A DNA stretch of 64,000 nucleotides from Streptomyces cyaneofuscatus (GTDB lineage: Bacteria > Actinomycetota > Actinomycetes > Streptomycetales > Streptomycetaceae). How positions within the stretch are numbered: position 1 is the first letter of the stretch; every line of letters begins with the position of its first letter. The translations under genes were made by a program, and so were the position numbers. This document shows positions 33,882 through 42,871 of this stretch, in pieces. The notes beneath the pieces were generated by a model. It was not told the DNA's origin and ran no database searches. It saw only the letters and a program-made list of their open reading frames with translations. The DNA is taken from assembly GCF_000718135.1 (NCBI RefSeq), contig NZ_JOEM01000008.1:361488-425487 (forward strand), in the 5' to 3' direction.

Positions 33882-36245
33882 ATGGCAGAGCGGCCCGCAG
33901 CGCCGACAGCGCCCGAGCTCGTCCTGGAGACCGAGATCGGCTCCACGGTGATGAGTCCGAGCCGGGACTACCATGTCGGGCGCGACCCCGAGAGCGACAT
34001 CGTCATCGACGACGCCCGGGTCTCCTGGCACCACGCGGTCCTCCACCCCGAGGCCGGTCACTGGCTGCTCCAGGACGAGGACAGCACCAACGGCACGTAC
34101 ACCGGCGGTCACCGCATCCACGAGTCGGACGTCGGCGCCGGCAGCGTCATCCACTTCGGCAACCCGAGCGACGGCCCCCGCGCCGTCCTCCAAGGCCGGG
34201 AGCCCCCCGCCCGTCCCGCCGCAGCCGACCGGCCCTCCGCCGTCTCGATGCCTGCCGCCACCGGCACCTTCCGGCAGCCGACCACCGTACGGCCGCTGCC
34301 GGCCAGGACCGTGCGCATCGGCCGCGACGCCGGCAACGACCTCGTCATCGACGACCTCGTGGTCTCCCGGCACCACGCCGAGCTGCGGGCGCTCCCCGAC
34401 GGCCGGCACGAGATCGTCGACCTCGGCAGCCACAACGGCACCTTCCTCAACGGACAACCCGTCGCCCGGGCCGTCGTCGGTGCCGGTGACATCGTCGGTA
34501 TCGGCCACTCCGCGTTCAGCCTCGTCGGCGATGTGCTCCAGGAGTTCGTGGACACCGGTGAGGTGTCGCTGGACGTCCAGGACCTGGAGGTCACCGTCGG
34601 CAAGGCGGGCAAGGGCGGCAAGACGCTGCTGGACGGGGTCTCCTTCCCCGTCGGCGAGAAGTGCCTGCTCGGCGTCGTCGGGCCCAGCGGCGCCGGGAAG
34701 TCGACGCTGCTCAACGCCCTCACCGGACTGCGCCCGGCCGACACCGGCACCGTCCTCTACGACGGCCGTGACCTCTACCGCGACTTCGCCGAGCTGCGCC
34801 AGCGCATCGGCCTCGTCCCGCAGGACGACATCCTCCACTCCCAGCTGACCGTACGCAAAGCCCTCGGGTACGCCGCCGAGCTCCGCTTCCCGCAGGACAC
34901 GGCGAAGGAGGAGCGGCAGGCCCGCGTCCTGGAGGTCATCCATGAACTCGGCCTGGAACAACGGGCGAACCAGCCCATCCACAGTCTCTCCGGCGGCCAG
35001 CGCAAGCGCGTGAGCGTGGCCTTGGAGCTGCTCACGAAGCCCTCGCTGCTCTTCCTGGACGAACCGACCTCGGGGCTCGACCCGGGGATGGACCGCTCCG
35101 TCATGCACATGCTGCGCGGCCTCGCCGACGACGGCCGTACGGTCGTCGTCGTCACGCACAGCGTACTGAGCCTGGAGGTCTGCGACCGGCTCCTCGTCCT
35201 CGCGCCCGGCGGCCGCATCGCCTATTACGGCCCGCCTGAGGACGCTCTCGCCTTCTTCGGTTTCTCCGAGTGGCCCGAGGCGTTCGAGGCCTTCGAGAAC
35301 GACCGGGACCGGGACTGGGCGGCCACCTACGCGGACTCGCCGTTCCACCGGCAGTACATCGTGAACGCCTCGGCGCAGCCCCAGCTCCCCCAGGCCTCGC
35401 CCGGGGCGTCCGTCGCCCCGCCGCCGAAGACCCGTAACTGGGGTGCGCAGCTGGGCACTCTGGTCCGCCGGTACGCCTCCGCGCTCGCCGCCGACCGCAC
35501 GTTCCTGATCATCATGATCGCGCTGCCCTTCGTCATGGGCGCGATGGCCCGCGCCCTGGCGGGCAGCAGGCTCACCCAGGAGACGGCGATGAACGCGCTG
35601 CTCATCCTGTGTGTGGGCGGCGTGCTGACCGGCGCCGCCAACGCCGTACGGGAGCTGGTCAAGGAGCGGGTGATCTACCAGCGCGAGAGAGCCGTCGGCC
35701 TCTCCAGATCCGCGTACCTGATGTCGAAGATCGTGGTGCTCGGAACCATCACCATCCTCCAGGCCGTCGTGCTGACCCTGGTGGGACTGGTGGGCGTCGA
35801 CCTCAACGCACCGGGTGGCGAAGGTGTGTTCCTGCCACCGCTTGTCGAAATCACTCTGGCCGTCGCCCTGTTGTCGTTCACCGCGATGATGCTCGGCCTG
35901 CTGGTCTCCGCCCTGGTGCGCAAGGAGGAGGTCACGATGCCGCTGCTCGTCCTCCTCGCCATCGTCCAAGTGGTTTTCTGCGGGGCCCTGCTGAAGCTGA
36001 ACGGGGTGCCGGGGCTCGAGCAGCTGTCCTGGCTGGTCCCGTCGCGGTGGGCGCTGGGTGCGATGGCCGGCACGATCGATCTGGCCCGGATCGTGCCGGG
36101 CGAGCTGACGTCCGACCCGCTCTTCGGCCACTCCGCGGGGGTCTGGCTGCTCAACATGGGCATGCTGGTCGTCCTCTCCGCCCTCTTCGGCTACGTCGTG
36201 GCGAAGCTGCTGCGGCGCCATGAGCCCGCGGTCATGCGGAAGTAA
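33882..36245 (+). CDS. ABC transporter with two FHA domains (Rv1747-like)
   Basis: A 787-residue fusion. FHA1 (about 15-105; GRDPESD, S48/H51, STNGT) and FHA2 (about 140-215; GRDAGND, SRHH, SHNGTF) are phosphothreonine-binding domains. An ABC ATPase follows (Walker A GPSGAGKS at 267-274, LSGGQRKR, LLFLDEPTSGLDPG), then an ABC2-type membrane domain with about six helices. Mycobacterial Rv1747 has the same layout and is regulated by kinase PknF through phosphothreonines in its inter-FHA linker; here the linker holds QPTTVRP. The next two genes are a Thr-repeat protein and a Ser/Thr kinase. A TAGAAT box seven bases before the ATG, without a Shine-Dalgarno, suggests a leaderless mRNA. The exported substrate is unknown. 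Confidence 0.92.
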   Translation: MAERPAAPTAPELVLETEIGSTVMSPSRDYHVGRDPESDIVIDDARVSWHHAVLHPEAGHWLLQDEDSTNGTYTGGHRIHESDVGAGSVIHFGNPSDGPRAVLQGREPPARPAAADRPSAVSMPAATGTFRQPTTVRPLPARTVRIGRDAGNDLVIDDLVVSRHHAELRALPDGRHEIVDLGSHNGTFLNGQPVARAVVGAGDIVGIGHSAFSLVGDVLQEFVDTGEVSLDVQDLEVTVGKAGKGGKTLLDGVSFPVGEKCLLGVVGPSGAGKSTLLNALTGLRPADTGTVLYDGRDLYRDFAELRQRIGLVPQDDILHSQLTVRKALGYAAELRFPQDTAKEERQARVLEVIHELGLEQRANQPIHSLSGGQRKRVSVALELLTKPSLLFLDEPTSGLDPGMDRSVMHMLRGLADDGRTVVVVTHSVLSLEVCDRLLVLAPGGRIAYYGPPEDALAFFGFSEWPEAFEAFENDRDRDWAATYADSPFHRQYIVNASAQPQLPQASPGASVAPPPKTRNWGAQLGTLVRRYASALAADRTFLIIMIALPFVMGAMARALAGSRLTQETAMNALLILCVGGVLTGAANAVRELVKERVIYQRERAVGLSRSAYLMSKIVVLGTITILQAVVLTLVGLVGVDLNAPGGEGVFLPPLVEITLAVALLSFTAMMLGLLVSALVRKEEVTMPLLVLLAIVQVVFCGALLKLNGVPGLEQLSWLVPSRWALGAMAGTIDLARIVPGELTSDPLFGHSAGVWLLNMGMLVVLSALFGYVVAKLLRRHEPAVMRK

Positions 36246-36254
36246 GGCGGTCCC

Positions 36255-37049
36255 ATGGCGACCCCGGCCCCGGAATTCCGCCCCACCCACGTCATCCCCC
36301 CGGACGGGCTGCCCGCCTGGGAGGCGCCCGATGTCGCCCGGCGCACCGACCCGCTCGACGCCCTGCTGCCGGTACAGCTGGCGGAGCGGCGCGGGGACTG
36401 GGCGTACGTGATCTGCTCCAACGGCTGGGCGGCCTGGGTCGACGGGCGGCTCCTCGTCTCCGTACCGCGCACTCCCCCGGCCCCCGGTCAGCCGCTCGCC
36501 CGCACGGCGGACCCGCGCCCCCTGCTGGCCCGGGCGGAGGAGGCCCTCAACCAGTACCGGCGCGCCGCCCAGGATCTGGCCGAGGGCCGCAGCGACGGGG
36601 AGGGCTTCCAGCAGCGGACGCGGGGGATGCGGGTGGGGATGGTCGTGGACGGGGAGTCGGTGTGGCTGTACGACGCCGAGCACGAGCGGTGGGTCTTCTG
36701 CGACGGGAAACAGCTCTGTACGTACGCCGCGGAGTCGGGGCCGGGATCGGGGACGGCGTTCACGGGTGCGGGTGCGGGTGCGGGTGCGAACGCCGCGGGA
36801 CCGGAGCCGACGCGGGTGGCGGGTGCGGAGGGACCTCCCGAAGCGACGCGCGTGGTCACGGCGGACGGGCCGCCGGAAGCGGCGCACATCGTCGCCGCGG
36901 ACAGTCCCGAGCCGACCCAGGTGGTGACCCCCGAGGGACCCGAACCGACCCGGGTCGTGACCCCCGACGGACCCGAGCCCACCCAGCTGACGGCGCCCGA
37001 GCCGACGCGCGTCGTCACTCCCGACGATGCGCGGGACGGCGGGGGGTGA
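36255..37049 (+). CDS. Unrecognised protein with C-terminal threonine-rich tandem repeats
   Basis: A 264-residue protein starting nine bases after the FHA-ABC gene and ending six bases before a Ser/Thr kinase gene. Residues about 35-155 form a compact domain with WAYVICSNGWAAWVDGR and VWLYDAEHERWVFCDG, perhaps an SH3-like or beta-sandwich fold. A Gly/Ala linker (163-182) leads to seven units of about 11 residues with core PEPTRVVTPDG. No signal peptide or membrane segment is visible. The repeated Thr in a T-x-V-V setting looks like a ladder of phospho-sites that FHA domains could read. That role is inference from context. Confidence 0.85.
   Translation: MATPAPEFRPTHVIPPDGLPAWEAPDVARRTDPLDALLPVQLAERRGDWAYVICSNGWAAWVDGRLLVSVPRTPPAPGQPLARTADPRPLLARAEEALNQYRRAAQDLAEGRSDGEGFQQRTRGMRVGMVVDGESVWLYDAEHERWVFCDGKQLCTYAAESGPGSGTAFTGAGAGAGANAAGPEPTRVAGAEGPPEATRVVTADGPPEAAHIVAADSPEPTQVVTPEGPEPTRVVTPDGPEPTQLTAPEPTRVVTPDDARDGGG
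36801..37028 (+). repeat. Coding repeats: seven PEPTRVVTPDG-type units
   Basis: About 228 bases encode seven imperfect 8-13 residue units: PEPTRVAG, PEATRVVTADG, PEAAHIVAADS, PEPTQVVTPEG, PEPTRVVTPDG, PEPTQLTA and PEPTRVVTPDD. Five or six keep the first Thr and four keep the second. The purine-pyrimidine pattern is regular enough to invite length variation between strains. Confidence 0.85.
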
Positions 37050-37055
37050 CGGGCC

Positions 37056-38072
37056 GTGGCACCTCCGCCGCCTCCCCCGTCGCACGACGCCGGGCTGCCG
37101 GCCGGCCGGGACGACGAGCTGATCGGCAAGCGGATCGCGGGCTATCTGGTGGAGGCCGAGGTCGGCCGCGGAGGCATGGCGGTCGTCTACCGGGCCAAGG
37201 ACCTGCGGCTGGACCGGATCGTCGCGCTCAAGCTGCTCGCCCCCGAACTGGCCCGCAACGACACCTTCCGTCAGCGGTTCACCCATGAGTCGCGGGTGGC
37301 GGCCGCGATCGACCACCCCCACATCGTGCCGGTCTTCGAGGCCGGTGAGACGGACGGACTCCTCTACATCGCGATGCGCTACGTGGCGGGCGCCGACCTG
37401 CGCGTGCTGATCGACCGGCGCGGGCCGCTCGATCTCACCGCCGCCGTCCGGATCGGCGGGCAGGTCGCGTCCGCGCTGGACGCGGCCCACGACCACGATC
37501 TGGTGCACCGCGATGTGAAGCCGGGCAACATCCTGGTGGCGGCGGGGACCGACAGCGACCATCCGGAGCATGTGTATCTGACGGACTTCGGGCTGACGAA
37601 GAAGTCGCTGTCGCTGACGGGATTCACCACGGTCGGCCAGTTCGTCGGGACGCTCGACTACGTGGCACCGGAGCAGATCTCGGGGAAGCCCGTGGACGGC
37701 CGGTGCGATGTGTACAGCCTGGCGTGCGTGGTGCAGGAGACCCTGACCGGGGCGCCGCCCTTCCAGCGGGACGACGACATGGCCCTGCTCTGGGCCCACC
37801 AGTACGATCCGCCGCCTCCGCCGACCGGGCAGCGGCCGGACCTGCCGGGCGCGGTGGACGGCGTACTGGCGAAGGCGCTGGCCAAGGCGCCGGACGACCG
37901 TTACGACACCTGTCTGCGGTTCGTGGCGGCGCTGCGGGCCGCGTCGTCGGGGGTTCCGGCCGGGGACCATGCGCCGACCAGGGTGGACGCGCGGGCCGGT
38001 TCGTGGTCGGCGACGCCCGAGCCGCCGCCCCGGCCGCCGCGCTGGGCCCGCCCGGTGTTTCCGGAGGCCTAG
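37056..38072 (+). CDS. Soluble Ser/Thr protein kinase (PknB-type catalytic domain)
   Basis: A 338-residue kinase. The N-terminal proline run is followed by GRGGMAVVY (37-45), Lys59, HRDVKPGN (151-158), DFG (177-179), a Thr-rich activation loop (SLTGFTTVGQFVGT) and APE (204-206), so it should be active. There is no membrane segment after the kinase domain; the C-terminus is Pro-rich and contains APTRVD, a copy of the neighbouring repeat motif. GTG start, six bases after the repeat-protein gene, makes a three-gene operon with the FHA transporter. The likely substrates are those two proteins and itself. Its stop shares the bases CTAG with the stop of the converging gene. Confidence 0.92.
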   Translation: MAPPPPPPSHDAGLPAGRDDELIGKRIAGYLVEAEVGRGGMAVVYRAKDLRLDRIVALKLLAPELARNDTFRQRFTHESRVAAAIDHPHIVPVFEAGETDGLLYIAMRYVAGADLRVLIDRRGPLDLTAAVRIGGQVASALDAAHDHDLVHRDVKPGNILVAAGTDSDHPEHVYLTDFGLTKKSLSLTGFTTVGQFVGTLDYVAPEQISGKPVDGRCDVYSLACVVQETLTGAPPFQRDDDMALLWAHQYDPPPPPTGQRPDLPGAVDGVLAKALAKAPDDRYDTCLRFVAALRAASSGVPAGDHAPTRVDARAGSWSATPEPPPRPPRWARPVFPEA

Positions 38073-39382
38073 GGCCGGTCGTCCGGCGGGACCTCGCCGT
38101 GGAGCCGGTGCATCCGGGAGGCGGCGAGCCCGCCCAGGAATCCGGCGACCAGACCCCACAGGAAGGCGATACCGAGCGCGGTCCACAGCTTCGGACGCAG
38201 CGAGACCTCGCCGCCGAGACCGCCGCCGAGGTCCCCGATGCCCAGGAGGGACAGACCGTACCGGGCGGAGACCGCCGCGGTCAGGCCGATGAGCAGCACG
38301 GTCAGGGTGAGCGCGACCGCCAGGTGCAGCGCGTGCTGCCAGGGCCGCATGCGGGCGGGCGACCGGACGGCCATGAGGAACGCGGCGCCGAGCACGAGGA
38401 GGGCGGTGACGACGAGCAGCCACCACACGCGTCCGTCCTGGTCGGCCAGCGTGCGCAGGTTGACCGTGGACAGGTCCGGCGTACGGAGTACGGAGTCGAG
38501 CACCTGGGGCATCGGCAGGCCGAAGGGGCCCTGCACCTTGCCCTCCCAGGAGGCGCCGAGGCCCAGGGTGAGCGCGAGCCAGACCAGGTTGGGCAGGCCG
38601 AGGAGGATCACCGCGAGGGTCTGGGCGGGGTGTCCGCGCACCACCATCACGACGAGTCCGGCGACGACGCCCAGGGCGACGGAGGCGAGGAGCAGCGCCA
38701 CCATGGCGGACGCCGCCGGGCGCACGGTCTCCTGGAAGCGCACCAGCCGGGCCGGGAGGGGTGCCCGGCGCGAGACGAGGAGCGCCAGCACGAGGACACC
38801 GGCCAGCCACACCAAGCCGATGACGACGGTCAACGGGATGTCGGCCCGGAATCCGACCCGCGCCGAGTCACCCAGTACGTCTCCGAAGGCGTCCCCGGTG
38901 CCGTCGCCGCTGCCGTCGCCGGTGAGGCTTTCGGCCGGGAGGGTGAACGTGTGCCGGGCCAGGAGCGAGAGGACGATCAGCACCACGGCCCAGAGGGCGG
39001 CGACCCGGCCCGCCCAGCCCGCCAGTTCGCGGCCTCCGGCGACGGCCCGGTGGCGCAGGGGGCGGAGGAACCCGTAGGCGATGGGCAGCGCGCCGGCCAG
39101 GGTCACCGAGAGCGGGAGCACCGAGAGGCCCGCCTGCGCCCCCACGAGGGAACCGGCATCGCCCGCCAGCCCGACGGAACCGCCCACCGCCATCACGACG
39201 ACGGCCGCGACCACACGGGGGAAGGCACCGCCGGGCAGCCCGGCCGCACCGGCGGCCCACAGGCCGAGGGCGGCCGTCACCAGCATGGCCAGGGTTCCGG
39301 CCAGCACCGCCACGAGGGCGTCGAGCCAGCCGTGCGGTGCGCGTGTCGCGCTGTTCCTGTCGTTGCTCGCCCGGACGTTCAC
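38069..39382 (-). CDS. Polytopic membrane protein, streptophobe-like
   Basis: A 437-residue hydrophobic protein with about ten predicted membrane segments, a Gly/Asp-rich external loop (GDGSGDGTGDAFGD) and a short charged tail. It resembles the streptophobe family, actinobacterial membrane proteins of unknown function often coded near Ser/Thr kinase genes. Its stop overlaps the kinase stop by four bases. It runs convergent with the kinase and divergent from the proline-rich protein gene. A role in signalling at the membrane is only suggested by position. Confidence 0.75.
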   Translation of the reverse strand: MNVRASNDRNSATRAPHGWLDALVAVLAGTLAMLVTAALGLWAAGAAGLPGGAFPRVVAAVVVMAVGGSVGLAGDAGSLVGAQAGLSVLPLSVTLAGALPIAYGFLRPLRHRAVAGGRELAGWAGRVAALWAVVLIVLSLLARHTFTLPAESLTGDGSGDGTGDAFGDVLGDSARVGFRADIPLTVVIGLVWLAGVLVLALLVSRRAPLPARLVRFQETVRPAASAMVALLLASVALGVVAGLVVMVVRGHPAQTLAVILLGLPNLVWLALTLGLGASWEGKVQGPFGLPMPQVLDSVLRTPDLSTVNLRTLADQDGRVWWLLVVTALLVLGAAFLMAVRSPARMRPWQHALHLAVALTLTVLLIGLTAAVSARYGLSLLGIGDLGGGLGGEVSLRPKLWTALGIAFLWGLVAGFLGGLAASRMHRLHGEVPPDDRP

Positions 39383-39562
39383 GCTGCCACGCTAAGCAGT
39401 GGTCCGGCGCCGCGCTCCCCGGGGAATCGGTCGCTCCCTCCGCTTGCGGGGAGCACGCGGGCGGTACACACAATGAGTGCGACAAGGCCCGGATTGCCCA
39501 TATATGCCCCAGTCAGGGGAGCGGGGATCCGAGGCGGGTCCCGACCTCGGGGAGCAGAGCCC

Positions 39563-40888
39563 GTGAGTGATCAACCGCCGTCGTCCGGCCGCCCCACAGG
39601 ACCGCCCTCCGGTCCTCTCTCGGGCCCCTCCCAGTCAGGCCCGACGCCCCCGCCCCCCACGACGGTGTCCGGCACGCCGCCCGGTCCGCCGAGCGGCGGG
39701 GACCAAGGCGGTTCGGGCGGCTCCGGGGATTCCGGCGGTGCGGGAGGCGGCTCCGGTTCGGGAAGCGGCTCCGGTGCCGCCCCCGGCTCCGGTCCCGGGC
39801 GCCCCTGGTGGCGGTCCGTGCCCCGGATCGCCGCGATCACGGCGGCCGTGGTCGTGGCGGTGGCGCTGGTCGTGTTCCTGACCCGTCCGGACGACGGCGG
39901 CGGCAGCGGCTCGAAGGCGGGCGGCGAGGTGTTCCTCCAGGCGGCGGGCTCCTCCGGCCCGGACCCGTTCACGGAGTCCACGGCGCGCAGGAGTGACACG
40001 GAACCGGGGACCGCCTCACCGTCCGCGGTCCCGAGCGCCTCGGCCACGGGGTCGCAGGTGACGCGCGGGGTGGACGGCGCGGCGCCCGGCCTCTACGGGG
40101 GCACCCGCAAGGTCGCGAGCTGCGATGTGGAGAAGCAGATCAGCACGTTGCGGGCGGCTCCGGACAAGAACCGGGCGTTCGCCTCGGTCCAGGACATCGA
40201 GCCGTCCGCCGTACCGGACTATCTGCGCTCCCTCACCCCCGTACAGCTGCGTATGGACACCCGCGTGACCAACCACGGCTTCCGGGACGGGAAGGCGACG
40301 CCCTATCAGGCGGTGCTCCAGGCCGGTACCGCGGTGCTCGTCGACGACCGCGGGGTGCCCCGGGTGCGGTGCGCCTGCGGCAATCCGCTGCTGCCGCCCG
40401 TCGCCCAGGAGGACCCGAAGCAGACGGGGAAGGCCTGGCCGGGATACCGGGCGTCGGACGTGGTCGTGGTGCAGCCGGCGTCGAAGCCGGTGGACGAGTT
40501 CGTGATGGTCGATCCCGCGAACGGTGACTGGTTCACCCGTCCGGCGGGAGACACCGGCGGCAAGGACGAGAAGACCGATCCGCCCAAGGACAAGAAGAAG
40601 GCGTCGGAGTCGCCCTGCCCGCCGGGATCCGGTGACGGGGACCGCTCCTGCCTTCCGGGCGAAGGCGAATCGCCGCCCGAGGGTGAATCCCCGCCGCCCG
40701 GCGAATCCCCACCCCCTGCCGACGATGGGGTGACACCGCCGCCGGACAGTCCGCCCGTCAGCGACCCTCCGCCGCCGGACAACCCGCCCGGCGACTCGCC
40801 CGACTCTCAGCCTGCCCCGCCTCAGGAACAGCAGCAGCCGGAAGAGCAACCACAGCAGCAGCCTCAGGAGCAACAGCCCAACTCATAG
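39563..40888 (+). CDS. Proline-rich membrane-anchored protein (DUF6777-like)
   Basis: A 441-residue protein with three parts. There is a Pro/Gly/Ser-rich cytoplasmic tail (1-85) and one membrane segment (about 92-108, IAAITAAVVVAVALVV). An extracytoplasmic domain (about 120-320) has two paired-cysteine stretches (SCDVEKQ and RVRCACGNPL). The C-terminal 110 residues are Pro/Glu/Gln-rich with PPPGESPPP units and a final QQ-rich tail, fit for crossing or binding the cell wall. The central part resembles the DUF6777 family found near FHA and kinase genes in Streptomyces; function is unknown. GTG start after GGGGAG. Confidence 0.75.
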   Translation: MSDQPPSSGRPTGPPSGPLSGPSQSGPTPPPPTTVSGTPPGPPSGGDQGGSGGSGDSGGAGGGSGSGSGSGAAPGSGPGRPWWRSVPRIAAITAAVVVAVALVVFLTRPDDGGGSGSKAGGEVFLQAAGSSGPDPFTESTARRSDTEPGTASPSAVPSASATGSQVTRGVDGAAPGLYGGTRKVASCDVEKQISTLRAAPDKNRAFASVQDIEPSAVPDYLRSLTPVQLRMDTRVTNHGFRDGKATPYQAVLQAGTAVLVDDRGVPRVRCACGNPLLPPVAQEDPKQTGKAWPGYRASDVVVVQPASKPVDEFVMVDPANGDWFTRPAGDTGGKDEKTDPPKDKKKASESPCPPGSGDGDRSCLPGEGESPPEGESPPPGESPPPADDGVTPPPDSPPVSDPPPPDNPPGDSPDSQPAPPQEQQQPEEQPQQQPQEQQPNS

Positions 40889-40920
40889 CGCACACGCGAA
40901 CAATCAGCGCACACGAACGC

Positions 40921-41274
40921 CTAACGCACCGCGTCCGGCCGGGGCTTCACCGTCTTGTCGAGGTTCGGGATCTCCACCGGGGCACCGGCCCCCTTGGCCC
41001 GTCCCAGGCCGGCCGCCGATGCGGCGGAGTGCAGCGAGCGCAGGGCCAGCAGCAGGAACCCGATGTCGTCGAGGTAGACGGGGTCGGGCAGCAGGTCGAC
41101 CGGGGAGACGGTGTAGACGACGGCCGCCCAGACGAGGGCCTTGTTGCGCAGCGGGATCCCGGCGTCGACCAGGAGCTTCCTGGCCTTGAAGACGCGCACC
41201 AGCAGTACGGCGGCCAGGGCCAGCATGATCAGTGCGGCGACGGCGGCGACAACGAGCCAAACGGTGGTGTCCAT
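40921..41274 (-). CDS. DUF1232 (YkvA-like) small membrane protein
   Basis: A 117-residue protein with an N-terminal membrane segment (about 5-27) and a second hydrophobic hairpin containing the DUF1232 signature YTVSPVDLLPDP, followed by LDDIGFLLLALRSL. Members of the family are membrane proteins of unknown role. The C-terminal tail is Pro/Lys-rich. It ends 33 bases from the converging proline-rich protein gene. Confidence 0.85.
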   Translation of the reverse strand: MDTTVWLVVAAVAALIMLALAAVLLVRVFKARKLLVDAGIPLRNKALVWAAVVYTVSPVDLLPDPVYLDDIGFLLLALRSLHSAASAAGLGRAKGAGAPVEIPNLDKTVKPRPDAVR

Positions 41275-41334
41275 GGCTCATCGTCTACCCACTCGGCCGT
41301 CGATGACGGGATGAATGACGGAATTACGGAGAAG

Positions 41335-41592
41335 TCAGCCGGCGGCGTTCTTGGTACGCCGGCGGGTGCGCCGCTTCAGCGCGCGCCGTTCGTCCTCGGC
41401 GAGACCTCCCCAGACGCCGGAGTCCTGGCCGTTCTCCAGGGCCCATTCCAGGCACTGCGCCTGGACCGGGCAGGTCCGGCAGACGGCCTTGGCCTCCGCG
41501 GCCTGGACGACGGCGGGGCCGGACGTCCCGATGGGGAAGAACAGGTCCGGGTCCTCCTCGCGGCAGGCCGCGTGCGTGCGCCAGTTCTCCAT
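41335..41592 (-). CDS. WhiB-family iron-sulphur transcription factor (Wbl)
   Basis: An 85-residue Wbl protein with the four cluster-binding cysteines Cys10, Cys38, Cys41 and Cys47 (C...C-x2-C-x5-C), the turn motif GVWGG (59-63) and a basic C-terminus (RRALKRRTRRRTK) for DNA binding. These proteins carry a [4Fe-4S] cluster and partner with sigma factors. The length and sequence are closest to WblE-type members. ATG at 41592 is chosen because GGGAG lies eight bases upstream; a GTG at 41601 is too close to that site. Confidence 0.93.
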   Translation of the reverse strand: MENWRTHAACREEDPDLFFPIGTSGPAVVQAAEAKAVCRTCPVQAQCLEWALENGQDSGVWGGLAEDERRALKRRTRRRTKNAAG

Positions 41593-41673
41593 GCTGCTCA
41601 CTCCCGGTCTCGGATGGGTGCCGCAGGCGCGTGCCGTACGGCCGTACCGTCCGGGTGACCGACGATCGGCACC

Positions 41674-42798
41674 TCAAACACGTGGCCGCCGGAGAACCGC
41701 TGTGGCTTCCGGGGCGGGGCGGTGCAGGGCGAGGAGGGCCTGGTCGTCCTGGACCCGGCCGCCGGTGTGCCGCCCGACGTCCTCGATCAGCAGTTGGAGG
41801 ATCTGCGCGGGGGCCGGCGGGTCGCCGACGAGGGAGCGGTGGCGCAGGAGGCGCGGCAGCCGTACGGCCGCGTCGTAGAAGACCCCGGCCTCGTCGCGGG
41901 CCTCGGTGACGCCGTCGGTGTAGCACAGGAGCGTGGAGCCGGGCGGGAAGGGGAACGTGTCGACCGGGAACGCATAGGTACCCAGGGCCGCCATGCCGAG
42001 CGGGGGCGCCTCCTGGGACGGTTCGAGGAGGGTGGCCGTGCCCTCGGCGTCCAGCAGCACCGGGGGCGGATGGCCGCGGTTGACGATCCGTACGGCGTCC
42101 AGGCCCGCGGCGAACTCGGCGATCAGCGCCGTGGTGAACCCCTCGTCCTCCTCCTGGCCGCCCCGCCGCCCGCCCTCGCGCAGCAGGGCCCCCTCCAGCG
42201 CGGTCACCAGGCCGGGCAGGTCCTCCGCCTGATCGGCGGCGAACCGGAAGGCCCCCAGGTCCGCGCAGACCGCGCGGACGGCGCCCAGCCCCTTGCCCCG
42301 GACGTCCCCGACCATGACGCGCACCCCGTGCGGGGTCTCCTGGACGACGTAGAGGTCGCCGCCGATCATGGCCTCGTCCTCGGCGGGGATGTACCGGGCC
42401 GCGATCCTGAGGTCACCCAGCCGGGACGGCGGGAGGGGCAGGACGGCGGCCTGGGCCACGGCGGCGACCTGGCGGGCCCGCCGCGTCCGGGCGCTCTGGC
42501 CCTCCAGGGCGCGGTTGATGAGAACGGCGAGGACGGTTACGGCCAGAAGGGTGAGCTGGTTGGCCACCCCCTGTTTCCAGCCGAAGGTGCCGTCGAACCA
42601 GGCGAGGACCGCGTGGACGGCCATCGAGAGGGCTCCGATCGCGATGATGCCGGGCAGCGGCAGCAGGGGTGCGGAGGCGACGGGTGCGGCCAAGAGCAGG
42701 GGTGCGAAGGTCACGTCCCTCGGGGTCGCCAGATCGATGACGACGGCCAGCACGATGACCCCGACCGGGATCCACTGGGCCCTGCGCGGCTGCACCAC
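41674..42798 (-). CDS. SpoIIE-type PP2C protein phosphatase, membrane-bound
   Basis: A 374-residue protein with four N-terminal membrane helices (about 8-95), then a short coiled linker and a PP2C/SpoIIE catalytic domain. Metal-binding acidic residues are in GGDLYVV and GDVRGKG, with LCYTDGVTEARD and DDQALLALHRP near the end. Such phosphatases act on anti-anti-sigma factors in partner-switching pathways; HATPase-type genes occur at 33349 and 43793. No sensor domain such as GAF or PAS is visible, so the membrane part may sense the signal. Confidence 0.9.
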   Translation of the reverse strand: MVQPRRAQWIPVGVIVLAVVIDLATPRDVTFAPLLLAAPVASAPLLPLPGIIAIGALSMAVHAVLAWFDGTFGWKQGVANQLTLLAVTVLAVLINRALEGQSARTRRARQVAAVAQAAVLPLPPSRLGDLRIAARYIPAEDEAMIGGDLYVVQETPHGVRVMVGDVRGKGLGAVRAVCADLGAFRFAADQAEDLPGLVTALEGALLREGGRRGGQEEDEGFTTALIAEFAAGLDAVRIVNRGHPPPVLLDAEGTATLLEPSQEAPPLGMAALGTYAFPVDTFPFPPGSTLLCYTDGVTEARDEAGVFYDAAVRLPRLLRHRSLVGDPPAPAQILQLLIEDVGRHTGGRVQDDQALLALHRPAPEATAVLRRPRV

Positions 42799-42871
42799 TC
42801 CCCCACGCTGTACGGCCAGGGCACGCGCCGCATCCCGGCCCCGGCGCGCGTCCGCGCCCCGGGGCCGGGTG

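Noticed and set aside
36801..37028. CRISPR-like or non-coding tandem repeat
   Set aside because: The repeat keeps the reading frame, has no spacers and encodes regular Thr-containing units.
33402..38810. An 1802-codon open frame on the minus strand
   Set aside because: It is a shadow of the FHA-ABC, repeat and kinase genes: high GC at third positions leaves the opposite frame open. Its translation is low-complexity Gly/Arg/Val with no domain.
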